A DNA stretch of 64,000 nt from Watersipora subatra (lineage: Eukaryota > Bryozoa > Gymnolaemata > Cheilostomatida > Watersiporidae): the NCBI RefSeq assembly GCF_963576615.1, contig NC_088716.1, positions 56,553,415 through 56,617,414 on the forward strand, given 5' to 3'. Under the pieces are notes generated by a model. That model made no database searches, was not told where the DNA came from, and saw only the letters and a list, made by a program, of their open reading frames with translations. Both the position numbers and the translations under genes were made by a program. Positions 59,665 through 64,000 of this stretch are shown one piece after another (position 1 is the stretch's first letter; every line of letters begins with the position of its first letter).

Positions 59665-62600
59665 CTCACATAAAACAGGTGATATAAACGTCAGACAACA
59701 GCAGATGTACAGTGCTAGTTTATCTGTGTGCAGGTAGATAGGCCATTGCTACCCTCCTTACGTAACCAGAACTCTTTCAGCAGCAAGAGAAGCAGCATGA
59801 TTGCCGCTAGCTGCCACTGGGGATCAGACAGGCAAAGAACGGAGCAATTAAGCAACTATTATATAACTAGAGAGCTCACCCCAACACGCATTCCTCTAGC
59901 CTTAATCCTGTTATGTTGTAACTCTCTGACAAAAGAACAATTACTAATCCAAGGCATTGACTTAGGCTAAACCATAGAGGATAAAGGTGTTTAGAGAGAA
60001 GGCTAGACTTGTCCGCTGAGTATCATTACACCAGGTTCGGCTAACGTAAATCAACTGTCAGCAAGGAAGAGCAGAACAACAGCCAACTAAGCCCGGATAT
60101 TGGCCCATAAACTGATGGGCAGGATGCAACATTCATCTACTAGAAAGTGGCTCGAATGAAATGACATCATTCATGAGTTATAGGTGAAATTAATTGTTAG
60201 CAAGCACTTGACACCATACGATTGCAACCGCGGAGGCCACAAGGGACACAAAGAGGTCTTTAAATCAATTGGCAGTAAAAAACTGACAAGCTAGTTGATG
60301 GGTGAAAACCAACAAGCGCTGTATAATTACGTGAAAACTTACCTTGTTTAAAACGGCTCAGTTGAGCAAAACTGGACAGAATATTTTAGACAAAACAAGA
60401 CTGCTTCACAGACCACTACATGAGGCTATTTATTAGCTATGAGCTTGTTTTCCAAGCCAGCTGCACAATCAGTGACATCATTGGAATACCAACATGAAGC
60501 CAAACAGCAATTTTAAAATTTTTATAATTTCATAACATTTTAGACAAGTATTATTAGTAATAAATGAAAGAATGCTAGGTGAAAATAGCTTTAATTCGTT
60601 CAACAACGCTCATGAACTTACATGGATAAACTACAGGTTACAAAATTCGTACAATTTATTTGCATGAAAGCAGCTCTAATGAAATAACTCGTCTCACAGA
60701 AGAATTTGGACAGATGTTTCTATAGTCATGTTAACAGGGAGATTAGGCAAATGAGTGTTCGATAAAGAGAAGATGATAGAGAAGCGTGTGTAATAAATCA
60801 GGAAGAATTATCTCCATCCTATTACCAAAGCGCGTTTGACAAAAACGGAGTGATGTCTACAGACTCTGGTGGCCGTTGACTACATCTATGGTGGCCCTTG
60901 ACTACATCTAAGCGCATAATTTTTCTTAGAGCTGTTAAGCCGCTAAGTTTTCTGACAGTTCTTTCAAATCCATTCAACCAGAGATTTCTTATCGACTTGA
61001 AAATACATCAGATAAACACCAGACAGACAAAAAGATGAAACAAGGAGGAAAGATGAAAGGACACTTTGCAGTTAGATAAAGTAATGAAGCGCAAGCAGGA
61101 TGATGCAGCCTTTGAAAACAGAGAGACTTACGCTAACTTCAAATGACAGCCACCATATTTGATGCATAAGTTAAACAAATTCTAACATGATTTTGAAACG
61201 TTTCATCAGCAGCAGCAATAAATATACATAAATCCTGTATGGATATCAAATAAATAAAGTTTCCATTTCACAGAATGTCTATTAGGTATACTTGAGCAAA
61301 GAAGGTTAGCACCACCTCAAATATCATAGTTTTTTATACAAAGTTGTGAAAAGTAAATCTGGATATTCACATCTGGGGGCTGCAACAGCCTTCCTTTTGT
61401 TGTAATCTAAGTAGTATATGTGTGTATGACTGTATGATCAATTAGTAAGACATAATTGTTAATTCTTGACCCAAGTAACATAGAGCTTCTCTATACATAG
61501 TTAGTATATTTATAAACACTTCTTATCACATCGACTCTTCGTTGGCAACATGTTTTATGCGTAGTAAAGACGTAGATATAAATACACTTTGAACTAATAG
61601 TAGTACATATCTACATATAAAGAAAGCTAGCAAGCAAACAATAAACATACAGTCACATTAAACGTTGATAAATTGAAAGACAAAACAAAACATACCGTAA
61701 CCAAACACAACTGGACTGACTTTCACAAAAAAGCTAGTTCAACAACGAATATCGTCCCAAAGCAGCTGACAAAATAGTTTTGTGTCGAATAGCTAAGACC
61801 ATGTGCTCTAGGAAAGCGCGGTCACGAAAAGGTCATCCAATAAAATGCATTATGATGGATTCGATTTTATGGAGAGATAACTCCATTCCAACTATCGTAC
61901 GTGATTCGTGTTGTGGTCCAATAAACTCGATTCGCATTCGTAAATTTAGTTAATTGTGAATGAAAATTTTATCGTGGCTCAACAAAACTTTATTTTTTGG
62001 ATAAAATGCTCATAAAACTCTTTTGTTGTTTCATCTTGTAAACAGATATATTAGATTTGTAAAACTAGTTGAGATCTTATTTTCCTTTCAATATGGTATT
62101 AATAGTAAGGATGCTATAGTTTTACTGCATTGCCTAAGAAACATTTTATGAGCAGTCACTTTGACGTTGCTGTTTTGCTTATTTGTTATAATTTTTCAAA
62201 GCAAAAAAATACACTGGTTTGGCTCCTTGAGTTTTTACAGGCATCACACAATGACAACTACATTTCGTCTGTTAACGTCTATAACTTATTCTTCAAATGC
62301 GTTATGCATGTGTACAATTTTCAGTTTTGTATAGTGTACATATCTTACTTCGACACGACAGAATGTCTAATGGAAGCTCTTACACAGTTCGAACATCTGT
62401 GTGGGTCATCCTAATAAGGAGAGCAAAAATCCTATATTCAGCTTTCGAATGAATGTGAAAATGGTGTGCTTGGCTGAATAACTGGCTGGGCTAAAACTGC
62501 TACGTATGGTTGACCAATTACAATAATAATTCTCACGACCGATATTCTGAGGGAAACGTGCCAAACCATGAAGGAACATAGATTTATGAATCGAGATACT

Positions 62601-62776
62601 AGTAGAATAAGCATGATCATAACATTCAACAGAATATCAGCTTCGCAAGTTCTAACATGATCAACTCTTATTATACAAAATAGCAAAAAAAATTCACTTT
62701 ATAAGTGAAAGTAAATTAAGGAAGCAGTGTTTCTGAGATAAGTTAAAGGTGCTTTGGTGATCACTTAAGCTGTTCC

Positions 62777-62834
62777 ATACACTTGTATTTCATAGTTCCG
62801 TACATGAATGCACAGAAGTATGAAATACAAGTGC
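62777..62834. other. 15-bp-arm inverted repeat
   Basis: CACTTGTATTTCATA and its exact reverse complement are about 24 bp apart. The neighbouring 62930-63190 holds loose, degenerate repeats around GAGCGTACAACTG. Otherwise 59665-63751 shows no gene I can support. Confidence 0.8.
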
Positions 62835-63751
62835 ATACTAGCCTCTACAATTGTATTGAAGCATCAAGGGAAAGAAAGCTATGTATAGATTTACTGTAAC
62901 TATCGCAATTAGGAGCTCACCACAAGTCTCAACTGCACATGTTCACTTCACACAAAGTAGTTCAACAGCATACAACTCCCCATGAGTGTTCAACTGTTTT
63001 CAAACACAAACCTCCATTAGCATGTAACTCTTTATGAGCGTACAACTGTCTTCAATCATATAAAGCTACATGAGCATACAACTACCCATGAGCGTACAAC
63101 TGCCATTAAACATACAAACCTCTATAAGCGTACGAGTGTCTACAAATGTTGAATTTTTTAAAAAATGCAAACCTCTATGAGCAAACAGCTCGAGAAAAAC
63201 ACATGAAGGCAAAATGTATTGAATTTTAGTCATTTTACAAATTTATAAGCCTCACAGACTATCAGTTTTTAGTGAGAATTGGTTTCTGATAAAATGATAC
63301 AAAGATATGTAAAAGCACTGCAATACCTATTGCCAAAGCAAGGTTAGCCAATAATAACTTCAAGATAAAAAAATAAAAATTGAATTGCTGCTCTTTTGAC
63401 TACAAACTGCAAAAGTAACTGAAGGTTTTTTACAAGAATGCTACAAAAGCACATGAATCCATATGTATGCTCTGAGGATATCAAGTCAAGAGCTGCTGTA
63501 TACGCAAGTATAACACAAACACAGAACTGAATACGTACAGCATCAATGATGGACTTCCCAGAAAAGTATGATTAATTGCAATATATTGGGCAACTCAGAA
63601 AATAGCACCATTTTATAACATAAATATCGAGGAAAGGATTGAAGTTCCAGCTTCCACCAAGAAATAGGAAATCAACTTTCCTACTAAATAAGAAGGCACT
63701 AGTGACCATGTGCAAATTAGCTTGCACCGCAAGTCCAAATAACCATAAAAA

Positions 63752-63943
63752 CTAACTGAAAAAATATTCAGACTTCTTGACCAGACTGAGGTCAAGATTG
63801 CCCTTTGGAATGACACTCCTTACGAGTCTACCAAGAAACTCGTGTTCGGGGTCGTCTGGGTTGATGTAGTTCTTTACAAAGTAGTCAGAGAGGTTTGAGA
63901 GAATTGGCTGACTGTGTATATCATAAAATGACTCGCGACAGAT
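63752..63943 (-). CDS. Candidate terminal exon of an unidentified gene at the right edge
   Basis: After TTTGTACATGTTTTAG the minus strand encodes 63 residues (ICRESFYDIHSQPILSNLSD, YFVKNYINPDDPEHEFLGRL, then VIPKGNLDLSLVKKSEYF) and TAG. The sequence looks like a folded, probably helical domain, but I do not recognise it. An internal GTAAGG after GRL could be a donor instead, making it an internal exon. Most of the gene would lie past 64 kb. Confidence 0.5.
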   Translation of the reverse strand: MCRESFYDIHSQPILSNLSDYFVKNYINPDDPEHEFLGRLVRSVIPKGNLDLSLVKKSEYFFS

Positions 63944-64000
63944 CTAAAACATGTACAAATACACATGAGTCCTTCATCCAGTCAGTCATCATTCCTAGTC

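Overview
The window looks like a gene-rich but repeat-laden piece of an invertebrate animal genome, probably a lophotrochozoan (inferred from gene content and style, not proven). It is AT-rich. It has long spliced genes with canonical GT-AG introns, a CR1/Jockey-type non-LTR retrotransposon, tRNA-like SINE heads, several TA-flanked mariner-type MITEs and many minisatellites. Almost all coding sequence is in short exons, so I rebuilt genes by hand from exon boundaries and checked that reading phase was kept across each junction.

Layout. (1) About 1-27.3 kb, minus strand: MAP3K4 (MEKK4). Twenty exons with preserved phase give 1096 codons. A 21st exon opens onto an 11-copy, 63-bp array that copies its own 3' end and splice donor. 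The kinase domain would lie beyond the left edge. (2) 24.2-25.0 kb, plus strand: two possible terminal exons of an unrecognised gene nested in a MAP3K4 intron, followed by AATAAA. (3) 27.68-30.71 kb, plus strand: a 5'-truncated CR1-like LINE with an intact endonuclease/reverse transcriptase ORF. It sits just upstream of MAP3K4 exon 1. At its 5' junction is a 69-bp identical copy of the MAP3K4 exon 2 / intron 2 boundary. (4) 33.0-35.1 kb, plus strand: a five-exon gene for a 232-aa protein with repeated PRVK...NRG modules, function unknown. (5) 37.5-55.4 kb, minus strand: a complete CELF (CUGBP/Elav-like, Bruno-type) RNA-binding protein gene, 14 coding exons, 558 aa, three RRMs. (6) 58-64 kb, minus strand: isolated candidate exons that I cannot assign.

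The most interesting theme is the relation between minisatellites and splice donors. Four arrays (after MAP3K4 exons 5, 12 and 21, and after CELF exon 8) start exactly at a real 5' splice site and carry a donor-like sequence in each unit. In exon 21 the unit is a multiple of three, contains coding sequence plus the donor, and stays open throughout, so the choice among 11 or more donors could change the number of 21-aa repeats in MEKK4. Two more arrays begin within about 100 bp of a donor.

Functionally, MEKK4 is a stress-responsive MAP3K upstream of p38/JNK, and CELF regulates splicing, mRNA stability and translation. Nothing in the sequence ties these two neighbours into one pathway.
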